A stretch of 64,000 nucleotides of DNA from Phoenix dactylifera (GCF_009389715.1 NC_052394.1:23252899-23316898), one strand, 5' to 3'. Shown: positions 1-12,220, counted from the first letter of the stretch. Translations and numbers: made by a program. Notes: generated by a model not told the origin, from the sequence alone.

Positions 1-66
1 CTAGGTTATCTGAGCAATTCTGATGAAGTGCAGAAGTTATATGAATCTTATAGAGTGATAATGTAA
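1..66 (+). CDS. Possible C-terminal tail of a gene entering from the left
   Basis: The first 66 bases form an open frame that ends in TAA and reads LGYLSNSDEVQKLYESYRVI plus a final M. Its composition looks protein-like, and it is followed by AT-rich sequence without further coding signal, as a 3' UTR would be. No family is recognised. Twenty-two open codons can occur by chance, so this is a weak suggestion that depends on sequence left of the window. Confidence 0.2.
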   Translation, partial: LGYLSNSDEVQKLYESYRVIM

Positions 67-1427
67 ATTCTCTTCTAACAATGTGATCGACAACAGTTGA
101 CCATGCCTTCAGTTCAAAATGTCATAAAATTTTAAATTTGGACGCACTTGGTAACAATTTTCTGGATGTGACTAGATCTAAAGATCAATGACATTGAAAT
201 GCTGAGTTTTACTTAATGGGATCATTAGGACAGAACGGAGGTGTATGATTCTTATATATGATGAAATTTGTAGAGTCTGCTGTTGTTCGATGACAAACAG
301 AATGGCGAGATGGAAACATATGAAATGGTTGAAATCCAAGCAAACCCTTCTCAAAACTTTGCAGATAAAAACTGAAATTGATGTAAGCTATTGTTATCGA
401 TAATCGAGACAGTCAGGCCTGATCTTAGCCAATAAATGGTTTAAATCCACTAAAGTTTGCTGAAATGGAAGATATGATGATTTGTAAGGGGTTTTAATGT
501 TAACTCTTTCCCTTGAAAGCGATTGTAATCCATATACAGGAAGTTACATTGACATGATGGTTGGGCCCTTGAGTAACATTGACACACTCTACTTTAGTAT
601 TAGATATGCTTGTTAGTGCCTCATGAAAATTATGAGATATCCTTGAGTTTAGTGCCACAACACCACAAGAAATGACATTTGAATGCTGATGTTAAGAACC
701 GAGTTCTTGTAACTCTGGAGCCAGGGTTGTGGGATTCATTTCTTAGTTTGGCATGGCTTCCAGCTGCCTGCCTGCTGTTGTCCTCTTGATTTTCAACTTC
801 AGCCAGTCACGGCGTGAGTGGTGTTATTTGAGATATCATCAATTTGTGAGATTATTAGCATTTGAACATCTAGAAGAGTTAGACAGCTCCCAGGGCATAT
901 CTCATGCGAAAAAAAGTGCATTCTTATTCTAGTTGCATAAATGATGCCATTGTATTGTGCTACCAGGACTCTGCATATTCCCAGGATCCAGTTTTGGTGG
1001 GTAAATTTAAAGAAGTGCAGCGTTGTATCTGTATGAGATACAAATCAGGAAAAGAGCATATGAAGAATATCCAGCCCTTAAATATTCTTGTTTTTCCCTC
1101 TCACCTAATTTTGTCCAAGGTTATTTATTTACATTTAGTAAATCTATCATTAACAGAACTGAATGGCGATGGTAAAAAAAAAAAATACAGCCTCAAATAA
1201 TAGTCGATCCATGGCGGATCCTAGGTGGGTTTACTCCAACCAAGTTCTGAGTTTTCTAATCTGATGAATTCACAGCGTTAAAAGTAAAACATACAGCAGC
1301 CAGTCGACAAAGTATTTCTGCAGAACATTATTAAACCTATATATATAGATGGATCTTTGCATGCTTAGCGAACAGCCTAAACAGAGGAAGACAGTTTTAT
1401 TGTTACACAGCAAGATCTACTGTACTA
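67..1427. other. Intergenic AT-rich stretch
   Basis: No recognisable gene or transposon end is seen. The part nearest 1428 probably includes the 3' UTR and polyadenylation region of the minus-strand lectin receptor kinase. A 98-codon open frame at 904-1200 has no family signature and ends in a poly-lysine run produced by a poly-A tract, so it is not called. Confidence 0.4.
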
Positions 1428-3434
1428 TTAACGACCACCAGGAACAAATGGTGATGAAAATGTTCTGTCTGTGCGATCAGTTGTAGATAGATCTGAGATC
1501 ACAAAATCGTCGAAGCATTCATCATATCCTTGTGCCGAAGTGCTGGTGATGAGAGCATCCGCTGACATAGGAGGGAGGGGAGCATCACCTTCTAAGAACT
1601 GCACGACTTGCCTCATGCTCGGTCTCGCCATGGGATCAGGGTGCGAGCAGAGCAAGCCAAGCGTCAGCACCAGCTCCATCTCCTTCACCACATACTCGTC
1701 TCCCAATACTGGATCCCTGGCCTCCAGAATCGTCCCCGTCTTCCAGCATCCTAGAACCCATTCCACCAGGCCCGGCACCTCCACCGACGGGTGGCATTCT
1801 ATAGGCCGCCTCCCACAGGCAACCTCCAATAGGAAAGCACCGAAGGCGTACACGTCGGAGCTCGTTGTCGCCTTGCCGGTCTTGCTGATCTCCGGCGCGA
1901 GATAACCCAGCGTCCCGACGATATGGGTGGTCTGAGGATTAGTCCCACGAGTGTGTAATCTCGCCAGTCCGAAGTCCCCTAACTTCCCATTAAATTCTGC
2001 GTCAATTAGGACATTGCTGGCTTTGATGTCTCTGTGGATCACCACTTGCTCCCACCCTTCATGGAGATAGTGGAGCCCGGAAGACACGTCCTTGATGATT
2101 TGAAACCTCTGGCTCCAAGTCAATGCCGGCTGCTTTCCTTGGAAGAGGAAGTTGTCGAGGCTGCTGTTGGGCATGTATTCGTATACCAATAGGAGTTCCC
2201 CTTCGCGCCGACAGTAACCAAGTAGCTGCACCAAGTTGCGGTGCCTCAGCCTGCCCATGCTTGCGATCTCAGCAACAAATTCCCTCATCCCTTGCCATGA
2301 TTCGTGAGATATCTTCTTCACTGCAACTTGGGTTGACGAAGAGGGCAGCACACCTTTGTAAACCCGACCGAAACCACCAAATCCGAGGAGGTTCTCTTCC
2401 TTGAAGCCTTTGGTTGCTTTGAAGAGATCCTTATATGAAAACCTATGAGGTCCGTATTCGTGTTCCCAGTCTTCAAGTATCTCTCCGTACTTCTTCCTCC
2501 TCCTCCTCAGAACAAAGAAGATCGCAGCTATGGGGATGAGCAAGAAGCCTGCTGCAGCTAAGGGCAGTGCAATAGTTAGAAGAAGATGAGATTTCTTCTT
2601 GGCGCTCTCTTGGTAAGGAAGTGATGGAAGCTTAGAGAGATTAAGCGGCTGGGCATCTCCGTTCAGGCTAAAGCTCCATCCCAGAATATAATGATGCGAT
2701 GTAGCTGCCCCTGTTGATGCGGAAAAGCCTACATACATGTCATCAAGGAAGACCGACGAGAGATCGACCTTCGAAGACAAAAGGGGAGAAGCAGGTTTAG
2801 GTGCATCGATTGGCGATATCGTAACATCCAGCTGCATATCCATGCCGTCGTACTCGATCCAAACCTGCATTAGGTCTCCGCTGATCAGCTTCAGACTCTT
2901 CGATCCACCACTCTTGCCGTCAAAATATGATACAGGAGATGAATTCACAGATATCAAGTTATTGATATCGATGCCGACATGGTTGTCATTGATGTCGTGG
3001 AAATCCACGGTCATGACAGTGTCGAGCTCGATGGCAAATATATGATTGCTAGAGTTTCCATTATCTGTCGTGTTGAAGAGGCCGAGATGCTGGCTGGGCA
3101 TAGCTCCAGCGAACTCCTTCGAGGGGGAGACAGCGAAAGCCAGGCCATGGCCGCAGACATCTGGATACTCCGGTATCATCGCAAAGACAAACGTAGTACT
3201 GAAGGAAAGAGGCTCGCCATTTGAAGAGTTCTTGAAATGGAGCAGCTCAGGGTGGAAGGCATGACCCAGTCCTGCCTTTGTGTTGTTGGTCAGCATCAAA
3301 AGCCCGCTGGAGGTGATCTGAGCTAAGCCGTTGAGGCTCAAGTTTGCATCGGTGAATCCATGGAAGATGAACTCATTGTCGAAGGAGGCTACCAATTTCA
3401 GTAGAAGGATCACGAGGAGGATCCTGGATACCAT
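1428..3434 (-). CDS. L-type lectin-domain receptor-like kinase, subfamily IV-like
   Basis: This is a single-exon gene of 668 residues starting at the ATG at 3434; the frame extends four codons further but only to a TTG. It begins with a hydrophobic signal peptide (about residues 1-17), followed by a legume-lectin domain (about 18-260), a membrane segment with a basic stop-transfer run RRRRKKYG (about 285-315), and a serine/threonine kinase domain (about 345-620). The glycine loop [11 protein letters not shown], the lysine motif [20 protein letters not shown] and APE are all present, so it should be an active RD kinase. Such proteins sit in the plasma membrane and link extracellular or cell-wall signals to cytoplasmic phosphorylation, often in immunity or stress. 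The sequence around [15 protein letters not shown] resembles the LecRK-IV/SIT group. The ligand cannot be told from sequence. No break is seen, and length and domain order are usual for the family. Confidence 0.93.
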   Translation of the reverse strand: MVSRILLVILLLKLVASFDNEFIFHGFTDANLSLNGLAQITSSGLLMLTNNTKAGLGHAFHPELLHFKNSSNGEPLSFSTTFVFAMIPEYPDVCGHGLAFAVSPSKEFAGAMPSQHLGLFNTTDNGNSSNHIFAIELDTVMTVDFHDINDNHVGIDINNLISVNSSPVSYFDGKSGGSKSLKLISGDLMQVWIEYDGMDMQLDVTISPIDAPKPASPLLSSKVDLSSVFLDDMYVGFSASTGAATSHHYILGWSFSLNGDAQPLNLSKLPSLPYQESAKKKSHLLLTIALPLAAAGFLLIPIAAIFFVLRRRRKKYGEILEDWEHEYGPHRFSYKDLFKATKGFKEENLLGFGGFGRVYKGVLPSSSTQVAVKKISHESWQGMREFVAEIASMGRLRHRNLVQLLGYCRREGELLLVYEYMPNSSLDNFLFQGKQPALTWSQRFQIIKDVSSGLHYLHEGWEQVVIHRDIKASNVLIDAEFNGKLGDFGLARLHTRGTNPQTTHIVGTLGYLAPEISKTGKATTSSDVYAFGAFLLEVACGRRPIECHPSVEVPGLVEWVLGCWKTGTILEARDPVLGDEYVVKEMELVLTLGLLCSHPDPMARPSMRQVVQFLEGDAPLPPMSADALITSTSAQGYDECFDDFVISDLSTTDRTDRTFSSPFVPGGR

Positions 3435-6400
3435 GGCTGCATTCAAACATCATAGAAGTATTCCCACTTCTTGCTGGCCTTTATTATCTCTACTGGTTAA
3501 TTACCAGCTAATCGGACTTCATTCTGCCAACTGCTGCTTTACTAGGTCCACACACCGTCCGTGTTTGAAAGAGACTGGAAATTGGATCTCCGAACTGTAA
3601 TTGCACCATTTTTTACTATGCATCATAAAGTGATGTGAAGAACACAGTAGTGGTGGCAGTGGCAGCAGGGCTGGGGCGTGTAAAAGTCGCAGCTGGAACC
3701 ACGGAATGGAGGATTTGGATGAGTTGGTTTAGCATGAGACGAACGCTTGGACTTTTGGGGATCACCAATTTTATGCGTCAGGTCTCTCTCTAAAAAAAAA
3801 AAAAAAAAAAAAAATCATTGATGGCAACCTAGGAAATTAATATTTGAGGACCTACTTTGCCTGACTTTTCTTCGTCTGCAAAAGATTCTTGACGTGAAAA
3901 CAAGGGCAGCTATACATCTTCATCAACGTCATTTTATGAGTAGAAAAACTAGGGCTAACTATTTAGATTTTGGACTATTGGCATATGTGCTTCGAGAAAT
4001 GGTTCATGCAAAGACAGAGTATGGCACGCCTAATGGAAAAAGCGGCCTTTTAACTCGATTCTTCATAAGGTTCAACTCCTGTATGAATAGTATAAGCCCC
4101 AAGCTTCCTCTCATAACTCTCCGAACTTCTTCATAGCAGTTCTGTTTTGTAGCTATTTTCGAAGTAACAAAAAGAAAAGCAACGGTGGGAGCGGAGAGTT
4201 AGAGTCGAAAGAGAGATTTTTCAATTCCTTCGTCATCCAAAATCAAAAAATTGTCAAAATATTTGACTATTTACTCGTTTCAATATAAAGAATTAGTAAA
4301 TCAAATAATAGATAGTACACGAATTGGTTGGGAAAATAGATGAGTTGTTAGCCATAGAATATTATTCTTGGTAGACTTTAACCTAACCAAAACAATAAAG
4401 AAAGATTCAGAGAATTTTGCCCTATTTTTGACGAAGTAAATAGACCTAAGGGCCTTGATCCATATTTTTCTCATTAACGTAAAAGAAACCGATTCTTAAA
4501 TCTCTTTCATACTCATATCACATCGAGGTAATGTAGAAAAAAAAATGTAAAAATTCAATCCAATCTATTGTAATCGATTGTAATATATTGACTAACCAAA
4601 ACACGAGAAGAAAAAAAAATCTGACTTAGTGAATACTGCCAGAGAGAGTCGCAATACCATATGCTAAAAGGAAGAAACTTATAAAATGGCAGTGTGAAAA
4701 CTAAAGAAAATTGCAGCGGTTAAAACATTGCAACCTTCCAAATAGGAAACGGCTAATCCATTGGTATGCCAGAAAGTTACAAAAGTTGTTCCTTTAAACC
4801 AATCTTCTAAAATGAAAAATACTTAAATACCCAAGAAAGATGGTTATATAAAAGTAATATGTTGGAGCTAAATCCTACAGCTTCTTATTTATCGTGGCTT
4901 GAATCTTTTATGGCATATATCGATGCACAAGCTTTTTTTTTAATATATTTTTGGAGAGAGAGAGAATTGTTGTACGATATAATCGAAACCACCACAAGTA
5001 TACGAATGACACAATTATTTCTACGTCCAAGAGAGTAGCTGCTAATCTATCTCATGGCCAGATAGATAAATATAAGGACTAAGTTAGTTGATAGGATTTT
5101 TTTTTTTTTTTGTTTCTACGTCCCTAGACCGTGTCACACAGGCGGGATATGGAGGTACAAAATAAAAATGAAAGAAAGGGATGGGTTTTTCTCGCTTTCG
5201 GCCAGAAGGGCTGCATCCAAGCTTAGATACGGTATGGGGAGGAGGGTATCTTTTGTTCAACTATTTTCAGGTGGGAGTTATCCGGTGGATTGGATTCAAT
5301 AAGGATAGATTCTCCTCAACCACCAATAAGTGCTGAGACTGTTGCGAAGAATAACCAAAGAGCTGCACTGAAATTGGGCAAGACTCGCATTAAATCCGGT
5401 CTTATCATATAGACAGGCTGCCACAAGTTAGCAGCTCAGATGCAAAGTACAGGAGGCCAATCAACTTCAAGAGACGACGACGTCTTTTTTTTTATATATT
5501 TGGACTACGTACAGATAGCTACTGAGGATAGAGAACATATATATTAGTAATCTACGAGAGGCATGATTACTATGGATAGGTACTGAGAATACCAAAATAG
5601 AAAAATTATGATAGACATGACCCTAGTTCAAAAGTATGATAAGTTCATACACTTCATTGACTTAAGACATGAATTCAATTTATTTATTTTTTCTGGTGAA
5701 AACGATTTCAATATTATTAGAAGAAAAGAATTCCAATTGGATGGTCATCTTGTTTTATGAACTTCGGAAGAGTAATGCTAACTAGGCTCCAGGACACATG
5801 CCCCAAGCAAGAGCACATTCGGCTTTCTGGTAGAAATTAAAAGAGCATATAACAACGGCATGCAATTCTGCAATCAAACAAGCACTTGGGGTGAAATGCT
5901 TCATTGAATGGTTCTGTATATCTAAACCATGCAGTTTACTAGAGGAGATGGGAATTAAGATCGATCTCTGAAATCTATAGTGGATTGAGGTAAAGAGAAA
6001 GCTAGCTTGAGTAAGAGAACCAAAGGATAAGTTACATAGCAATGTTTAATTGGCATCATTGAAAAAACAAAAGGAGTAAATTTTCATGAAGAACTTCAAT
6101 TAGCAACATCCCACTTATAAATTACAAAGGGAAAAGAAAGCCTTACTACTAATTATGGTAAAATAGGTCCATGATATAATATCCTACCTTGATCAAGGTT
6201 ATGGGGTTAAGAGTATTTGAGGAGGGTTATCCTATTATGTAGGCAATTACTTACAAATCAAAGGTTTTTTTTAATATTAAAACAACCTCTTCAAAGGCAG
6301 CATAGCCATTCATTTACCGCTGTCTCTATAGAAAATTAAGCGGACCTAATTATGCATGTGGACAGGTTTTTGTACCATATACAATCGTATGATGACTTTC

Positions 6401-6480
6401 TTCCTTCTTGTCTCTTTCGCGGTCGACAAACTTACAAGAAAGACAAATAAATAATTCGGTGGCAGATGGTGTGTCCATTT
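3435..6480. other. Intergenic region upstream of the lectin receptor kinase
   Basis: The part next to 3434 must hold the LecRK promoter and 5' UTR, but no clear TATA box decides a start. The rest is AT-rich with poly-A and poly-T tracts (3793-3813, about 5098-5112) and no recognisable coding sequence. Confidence 0.4.
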
Positions 6481-7159
6481 CTCATCACTCGTCATCCCAT
6501 ACATATGGGTGTGACGTGTCATAATATTTTGAGTTATGCGGACCGGGCCTAGCCGTTAGATCGGGGCCCTTATTACGATGGACACGGACCCAAGGCTTGA
6601 ACCGGAATTGGACCTCCACGGGCCCTCTCCAATGCCGCATTCCAGTTTCCTGCTTTCGTAAAATCGGCAATACGTTCGATCGATCACTCAACTCGCAGAA
6701 ACCTCTTTATCCCGGCTCAAGGTATTTTCTCTTCCTTCTTGCCTTCTCTCCTATTTCTTTTCCCTTCCTTTTTGCATTTATTACAATATTGTTGAGAGAT
6801 GTGTTGTTATTTCTTGAAAACCTCAATTCAGGCCAAAGTATGTTCATTTTAGTTCTGCATTTTTTTTTATTTGTGTTCGTATTTTATGTATTATTGTGTA
6901 ACATTCAACTCAGCTAATAATGAACTAGGTTTATCCATTTGATCGGCCCATATATAAAAGTTGGAAGAGGACATCGAAAAAAAGTAATGTGTGAGAGACT
7001 TCTACATTACATTTGGTAGCGCATGACAAATAGATAACTGTTATTTTAGAATACGATTGATAGAAGGAGACACATAAGAGAGTAAAAATAAGTAAGAAAT
7101 ACTAAGCAACTCACTTTGCTGGATGGGGTGGTTTATCATCTTGGGGATGCCGAAATTCC
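6481..7159. other. Unassigned GC-richer segment, possibly a remnant first exon
   Basis: About 6540-6720 is richer in GC than its surroundings and ends in a donor-like CTCAAG/GTATTT followed by a pyrimidine-rich stretch, as a plus-strand first exon and intron start would. No protein family is recognised in any frame and no downstream partner exon is found before the kinase pseudogene at about 7190. It may be a promoter or UTR remnant or chance. Confidence 0.2.
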
Positions 7160-7580
7160 TTGTTCTGCTCCGCCATTGCAAAGAGGATGAAGAAGAGGTG
7201 GAAGAAAACAGAAGAAATTATTGGTGATCTATTCATCAGGAAGTGTTGCAGTCTTGTAGATGGCTCTGTGGAGAATGGGTGGCAAAGACTTCATAGATGT
7301 TCTCGTTTTCTTTCTTTCTTTCTTTTTTTTCTCGGACGTTTACTTCCAAGGAATACTTCGGGAGTGGCACCAAGTTTGTCGGCCGGCTATTCACGACGAG
7401 GCCCAACAAAAGGGACAGGAGCACCATAGTCGTCAAGGGAGCTATGGGAGCTTAGGGGTTTTCACTATTGGACCGGGCTGGCCCAGGTGGAGGTTTGGCA
7501 TGGTCTGCAAAGGTTTGCTGCCCATCAGCAATAACCAAGTCGCAGTGAAGAAAGTCTCATGGGAATGAAGACAAGGGATG

Positions 7581-7598
7581 AGAGAGAGAGAGAGAGAG
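7581..7598 (+). repeat. (AG)9 microsatellite inside the kinase pseudogene
   Basis: Nine AG units lie exactly where the intact gene encodes the GMREF motif; the reading is GMRERE... then EFIAKI. The repeat evidently grew from the AGAGAG-type codons for Arg and Glu after the copy lost constraint. Confidence 0.85.
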
Positions 7599-7771
7599 TT
7601 TATTGCAAAAATTATAAGCATGGGGGTCGGCTCCGTCGCAAGAACTTGGTGCAGCTCCTTGTCTTGTTGCCCGCCAAACGGAGAGCTCTGACTGGACTAT
7701 GACTTCATGCTTAATGGCAGCCTCGACATGTTCAGTTTGATCGACCCCAATCTATGCTTGACTAGGTTCAA

Positions 7772-8177
7772 AGTTTTTGTTGAAGTATACTGCTTGTTCT
7801 ATTTATATCTTTGTTTTCTATTCCAATTCTAGTTGGAATAGTTTACTTTCTAGTGTTACTTTTAAGACTCAATATATTTCTTTCTTTCGGGGAAGAGAGA
7901 GTGTGCTTTTATAAATATGGAGAACGAGCTAAGTGAACAAATTCTTTTTGGCGGTTGAGAAAGGCATTGGAGGGGTGAGTCTTTTTTTTTATGAGAAAAC
8001 TATTTATTTTGGCTTTTTTTGAATAAATTTATTTTTCTCTTTCATTTTTTTTCTTCCACTTATTTTCTTCTCAAAATTTTCTGCAAATTTATATTTTTAT
8101 TTTTTTGTTATGTTTGTTGTTTGCTCTGGATTGTAGGCCAGCACAATTGATCTATTTCAGATAGTGTGCTGTTCTAC
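7772..8177. mobile_element. AT-rich insertion splitting the kinase pseudogene, perhaps a solo LTR fossil
   Basis: The kinase homology breaks after the codons for LTRF and resumes with FQIIKNV-like sequence about 400 bp later, with TTCAAA on both sides of the gap. The inserted stretch begins near TGTTGAAGTATACTG, has a TATAAATA-like box near 7910 and no coding sequence. A TGTTGA start and internal TATA box suit a solo LTR of Ty1/copia type, but clean ends were not established. It is an old, non-coding, broken remnant. Confidence 0.3.
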
Positions 8178-8344
8178 GCTTTCAAATAATCAAGAATGTG
8201 GCATCTAAGCTTTCTACTTGTACGAGGAATGGGAGCAAGTTGTCAATAAATAGAGACATCAAGGGCGGCAACATTCTAGCACATGCAGAACTTGAGAGAA
8301 TGGTAGGAGGCTTTCGCCTTGCAAGATTATGTGATCACGGGACT

Positions 8345-8563
8345 CAGGAGCGGTTCAATGCATTTGAGAGCCTAAGGCGAACTCATTAAAAGGAGTATTT
8401 TTTCTTTTTATTTTGTATTTAAGACCTTTCCTACAGTGGGGTGGCCTAAGGCGAACTCACTAAAGAGAGCATTTTTCTTTCTGTTTTGTCCTTGAGGCCT
8501 TTCTAAAGTGGACTTTCTTTGGACCAGAGCCTTAGGCGACCGCCTCAGCCTAGGCCGGCCCTG
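8345..8563. mobile_element. Short hAT-like non-autonomous element
   Basis: The left end starts CAGGAGCGG directly after the last recognisable kinase codons, and the right end is CCGGCCCTG, whose complement CAGGGCCGG is typical of hAT termini. Flanking octamers ACGGGACT (8337-8344) and ACAAAACT (8564-8571) agree at 5 of 8 bases, suggesting an eroded 8-bp target duplication. There is no coding capacity. Confidence 0.5.
8371..8519 (+). repeat. Two-copy direct repeat, about 74 bp, inside the hAT-like element
   Basis: CCTAAGGCGAACTCA starts at 8371 and again at 8445. Each copy is followed by similar T-rich sequence and a degenerate CTTTCCTACAGTGG / CTTTCTAAAGTGG end. Confidence 0.7.
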
Positions 8564-8991
8564 ACAAAACTAAACTCCAAACCACGCAAGTGTTTTGTAT
8601 AGCTTTCGCACGCAAGAAGGATCCACCTTCCTTCGCACGAGACCACCATCTGATTGCGCAATTGTTACTTTGAGATCTGTGTTCCACCGATCACATGACC
8701 ATGCTCATGTCTTATAATGCATCCAAACAGCTCCCATCGACGCTCCAAGTCCGATCCTACGATTGCCACATATTTCATAGAGAGCTTGAATGGCCCTTCA
8801 CGTTACCATCTTATCTAGTCGCAGCAAATCAGTCAATCATAAAAGAAAACCCATTTATAAATGAAAGAAAGTACACACAAGTATAGCATAGGTACATAAA
8901 GTTCTAATACGATTACTCCATTAAGTCATTGCTTATATATATATATAATAAAAAAAAGATTATTTGCCAGGCTTCCCGTCAATCACAAAGC
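8564..8991. other. Spacer before the Rubisco activase stop codon
   Basis: No gene is seen. The part near 8992 should be the 3' UTR of the minus-strand Rubisco activase alpha transcript; AATAAA-like A-rich sequence lies at about 8944-8958. Confidence 0.4.
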
Positions 8992-11900
8992 TTAAAGTGT
9001 ATATACGCAGCTTCCATCATCGCTCCTAGCCGTAGGATCGTAATTTTTAGCAGATGGATCGGTGCAGCCTTCTGGAACTGGCACATGGACTTGTTGGGCT
9101 GCTTGGCCTGCACCCAGGTAACAAACAGATAAGCGAAAAGCCCAATCTTATTTGCTGCCTGTGTATATTAAGGAAACAAGAAAAGGCTTTGTTAGCCTTC
9201 AGGAAGGACTAGTCGATCTAGAAGCGAGATGCAAACCTCCCATCAAGGCCCCTAGGATTAGAGTGCTAACCATAGTAATTTCCAGTCTTCATGGCATCCT
9301 GATTGGCATCTCCAAGTGCAGCCTCGCTCATGTACTTGTCCGCCAGCTGCACCCTCTTCACATTATCCTGCTCCATCACCAGCATCTTACCGTACTCCAT
9401 GAGCGTGTCCAGGGTCATCGTAGGCTGCTCAAATGTTGGTGCTCCTTCACGCGAGTTAACAAGCCTCTTTCCAACCTTATCAATTCCAATCTCTGAAATC
9501 CACTTCCTCACTTCATCATCATAGACTCTGGCCCGGAGGGCACCGAAGAAGTCTGCATACAAAGAGAGCAAATATCCATCATTCTTATCATGATTCTACC
9601 ATTTCAGTGCAGTGAAGAAGAGTTATTCCTCCCAACGTGTTCAAGAAGATTAGTGTAGTTTATTGAGATATGATGGTTTTCAAGGGGCTTACCAATGGAC
9701 TGGCCTGGGAAGGCATCGACAAGCTTGATGACATCTTCCTTGGGAACGTTGTCGGTCCTGAATATGCCCTGGCAAACGCCGATACGGTCCTCCCTGGTTG
9801 GCGCCCAGTAGAATTTTTCCATACGACCATCACGAATGAGAGGGGCATACAGGGTGGAGAAGTCGTTCCCAGTAACTATAATGGGGACGCGAGGATTCTC
9901 CTGCTTGTTGTACATGCCAGGGAGCTGCACATTGGTTGGGTTATCGGCGATGTTCATAAGGGTAGCGTTCACCATCTGATTGTTGACAGTATACTGGGTG
10001 GTGCCACCCATCCTTCCTGCTCCTGCATCAAGATCATTGATGAAGAGGCAGCACATCTTCCCCTTTCTAATGATGTCTGCCGCCTCGCGGTATCTTTGCC
10101 TGATCAACTTTGCAGGCTCTCCTGCATTCCCACTCTCCAATTCTCCAGCGCTCATCATGACAGGGCTGAATGGAAGAAGAAGCGAACATCCGGATAAATA
10201 TTGTGAATGGAAAGCAGCAACCACCATAAGATAAGCATTAGGGAGCATTGACTCGATTCTATAGAGGAAGATGTTTCCACAGATGAAGATATCAGAAAGG
10301 AATTCATTCACCATGCAATACATGCATGCATGCATGCATTGCACTTGCTCTCCAAACCGATGAGTGGGTTGGTTATTTGAGTCCTGGTTTTTCCCCCTCT
10401 CCACGTTTGAATTTTGCATGCTGGGAACCAGCAATTCCACGGCGCAGAGAGCAAGGCAATATCCAGTGAAAGTCTTATATGTGGGAATGCATTGAGTGGT
10501 GTGATGTCAAGCATGAACTTGAATCTATATTATAATTCAGCAATTGAAGGAGAGAATCATGTGAGAGTCTAATAGATCATGTTGTTGGTCATCGAGCAAC
10601 TTGAAGAACTAGCTGCATCCTGTCCTCTGATTGCTCGAGGAGATGATGAATGACCAAGCAGAGGGATAACTTCGACCTTGATCGAAGGAGATGGGAATCA
10701 AAGGGCACAATTTAGTGGGATCTCGAGTTCTGACTGTAAATGCTTCATCTGGTCGGGCAATTAGAGAAACCAGAACCTGGATCAGGTAGAAATTTTCTGC
10801 CTGATACAAAGAGATCCTAGATGGTTCCCAGATTCTCTGTGCTAGAATTTAAATTAAAATGGATAGGACGGTATAGGACCAGATGATAGTATGATAATTG
10901 AAGAGAAATTAGAAGGCAACCCAGGTTAGAGAAATAAGACATCTGATGTTACAAGGAACTGGAATCAAAGATTAATGAACTTACCTCAAAGAGAATATCT
11001 GTAGATTTTGTTCGGTTCTATCATCGAGTGAAGATACTATAGATGCAAAACAGAGTTACCACCCAGCTTCAGCATCATGACTAAACCAAGCGACTAGTTG
11101 ATTGATCTCTATAATTAGTTTAATAGATTTAAGAAATCATACTTTGCACATTTCAACTGTGCAGAAATCATTAGAACAAAGGTCCAGAAACAGGAAATAA
11201 AATTCTAATTTCTTGCAACCTGTAACTCAAACTAGAATCACAGAAACAGTCTTCCAATTCATATAAAAAGAGCAATCGACGGATCTTGGAAGACCAATGC
11301 CAAGCACTTATCGAAAGAGGCGGAAAGAAAAGCAAAAAGATGCACGGGGGCAGAACATAAGCAGGAAGAAAGACTCACTTGATCCCCATCTTGGCAAAGA
11401 CGAGTTCGCATTGGAAAGATTTCCCTTGACCCTTGCCACCCCAGATACCCAAGATGAGGGGAATCTGTCCAAAAGCCACCACCAAAAACATTTAGGTCCA
11501 ACCAACAGCAACCGAAACATAAATTAACCTGTCAAATTAGCTGTTTGGTGATACCTTAATGCCAGGCAGGTCCATGAAGTTCTTGCTGATGTGAACCACA
11601 AGCTTGTCCATGAAAGCTGGGGCTATGTAGAACCCATCCACGGTGTTGTCCAAGTTGTACCTGGAAAACCATAATACCAAGATCAGATAAGTATTCCACT
11701 CCTATACATTAATGAACCACGCAGCATCTAAAATATAGAACTAGAGCTCTTTCAGTTCCCTTACTGGCGAAGACCCTGGCTGATGTACTCATAGGAGCTC
11801 ATGACGGGGATGTGGGTGCCATCACCCATGGGAGCTTGGAAGAGGGAATCAACCAAACCCTTCCCTCTGGTGATATCTTGCTGGTCGTCGGATTCATCGA

Positions 11901-12220
11901 ATGCAAGCCCAGCCCATTTGTCCTTCTCGGTCTGCTTCGACTCATCGAGGTCGGCAGCCAAGACCTTGAAAGTGCCGGTGGAAACCTTCCCATGGCTCAA
12001 GCTAGAGCTCACCTTCTTCAAGCTGCTCCCGAAGAAGGCCGAGCTCGGAACCGAAGCTCCCGAGCCAGAGCCATGCAAGCTCAGCTGCACCAAGAATACC
12101 AAAACTACTCAATACAAGAAGTTAACGACAGAAATCATCTGCATGCAAGGTTAAGTCTAATTAAATAGGCAGTACCGGTACTCTGTTAACAGCTCCAACG
12201 GTCGAGACAGCAGTGGCCAT
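8992..12220 (-). CDS. RCA: Rubisco activase, chloroplast AAA+ protein, alpha and beta isoforms
   Basis: Seven exons read on the minus strand: 12220-12176, 12084-11765, 11660-11555, 11464-11379, 10165-9693, 9552-9271 and 9107-8992. All junctions are GT-AG and the frame closes exactly, giving 475 residues (alpha). RCA uses ATP to pull inhibitory sugar phosphates off Rubisco in the stroma. The N-terminus [15 protein letters not shown] followed by a Ser-rich stretch is a transit peptide. Walker A GGKGQGKS is at about 166-173 and Walker B LFINDLD at about 226-232. Exon 7 encodes the redox extension, with Cys in EGCTDP and GSC spaced 19 residues apart, as in the thioredoxin-f-regulated pair of Arabidopsis. 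Reading through the exon 6 donor gives GGT then TAG at 9266, ending a 438-residue beta form. Intron 4 is long (about 1.2 kb) and shows nothing coding. The gene looks intact. Confidence 0.95.
9108..9270 (-). other. RCA: Alternatively retained last intron of Rubisco activase
   Basis: The donor is TATG/GTTAGC and the acceptor GGGTGCAG/GCC. Splicing joins G to GC and continues into the Cys-containing alpha tail. Retention makes the donor itself read GGT TAG, stopping translation three bases into the intron. One gene can therefore give both isoforms, as is known for single-copy RCA genes in other plants. Which form is made cannot be seen from DNA. Confidence 0.85.

Larger units (their letters stand above)
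7190..8344 (+). pseudogene. Decayed lectin receptor kinase (kinase part)
   Basis: Pieces in shifting frames match the kinase part of the intact LecRK at 1428-3434, in the opposite orientation. About 7190-7230 reads KRMKKRWKKTEEIIGD, like the juxtamembrane [15 protein letters not shown]. About 7480-7570 reads GMVCKGLLPISNNQVAVKKV, matching [20 protein letters not shown]. About 7630-7760 contains LVQLL and LNGSLDMF-like remnants, and 8190-8340 reads INRDIKGGNILAHAELERMV then GGFRLARLCDHGTQ, matching HRDIKASN to DFGLARL. The lectin domain is not found. Stops and frameshifts are frequent, HRD reads NRD and DFG reads GFR, so no kinase could be made. An AT-rich insertion splits it at about 7770-8177 and a hAT-like element caps it at 8345. 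It is most likely an old duplicate of the neighbour or of another family member. Confidence 0.8.

Noticed and set aside
9670-10197. 175-codon plus-strand frame
   Set aside because: It lies entirely antisense to Rubisco activase exon 5, whose minus-strand reading is unambiguous.
10321-10338. CATGCATGCATGCATGC run considered as a regulatory RY element
   Set aside because: It lies inside intron 4 of Rubisco activase and is more simply a short microsatellite.
11801-12168. Two plus-strand frames of about 117 codons
   Set aside because: They are antisense to Rubisco activase exon 2.
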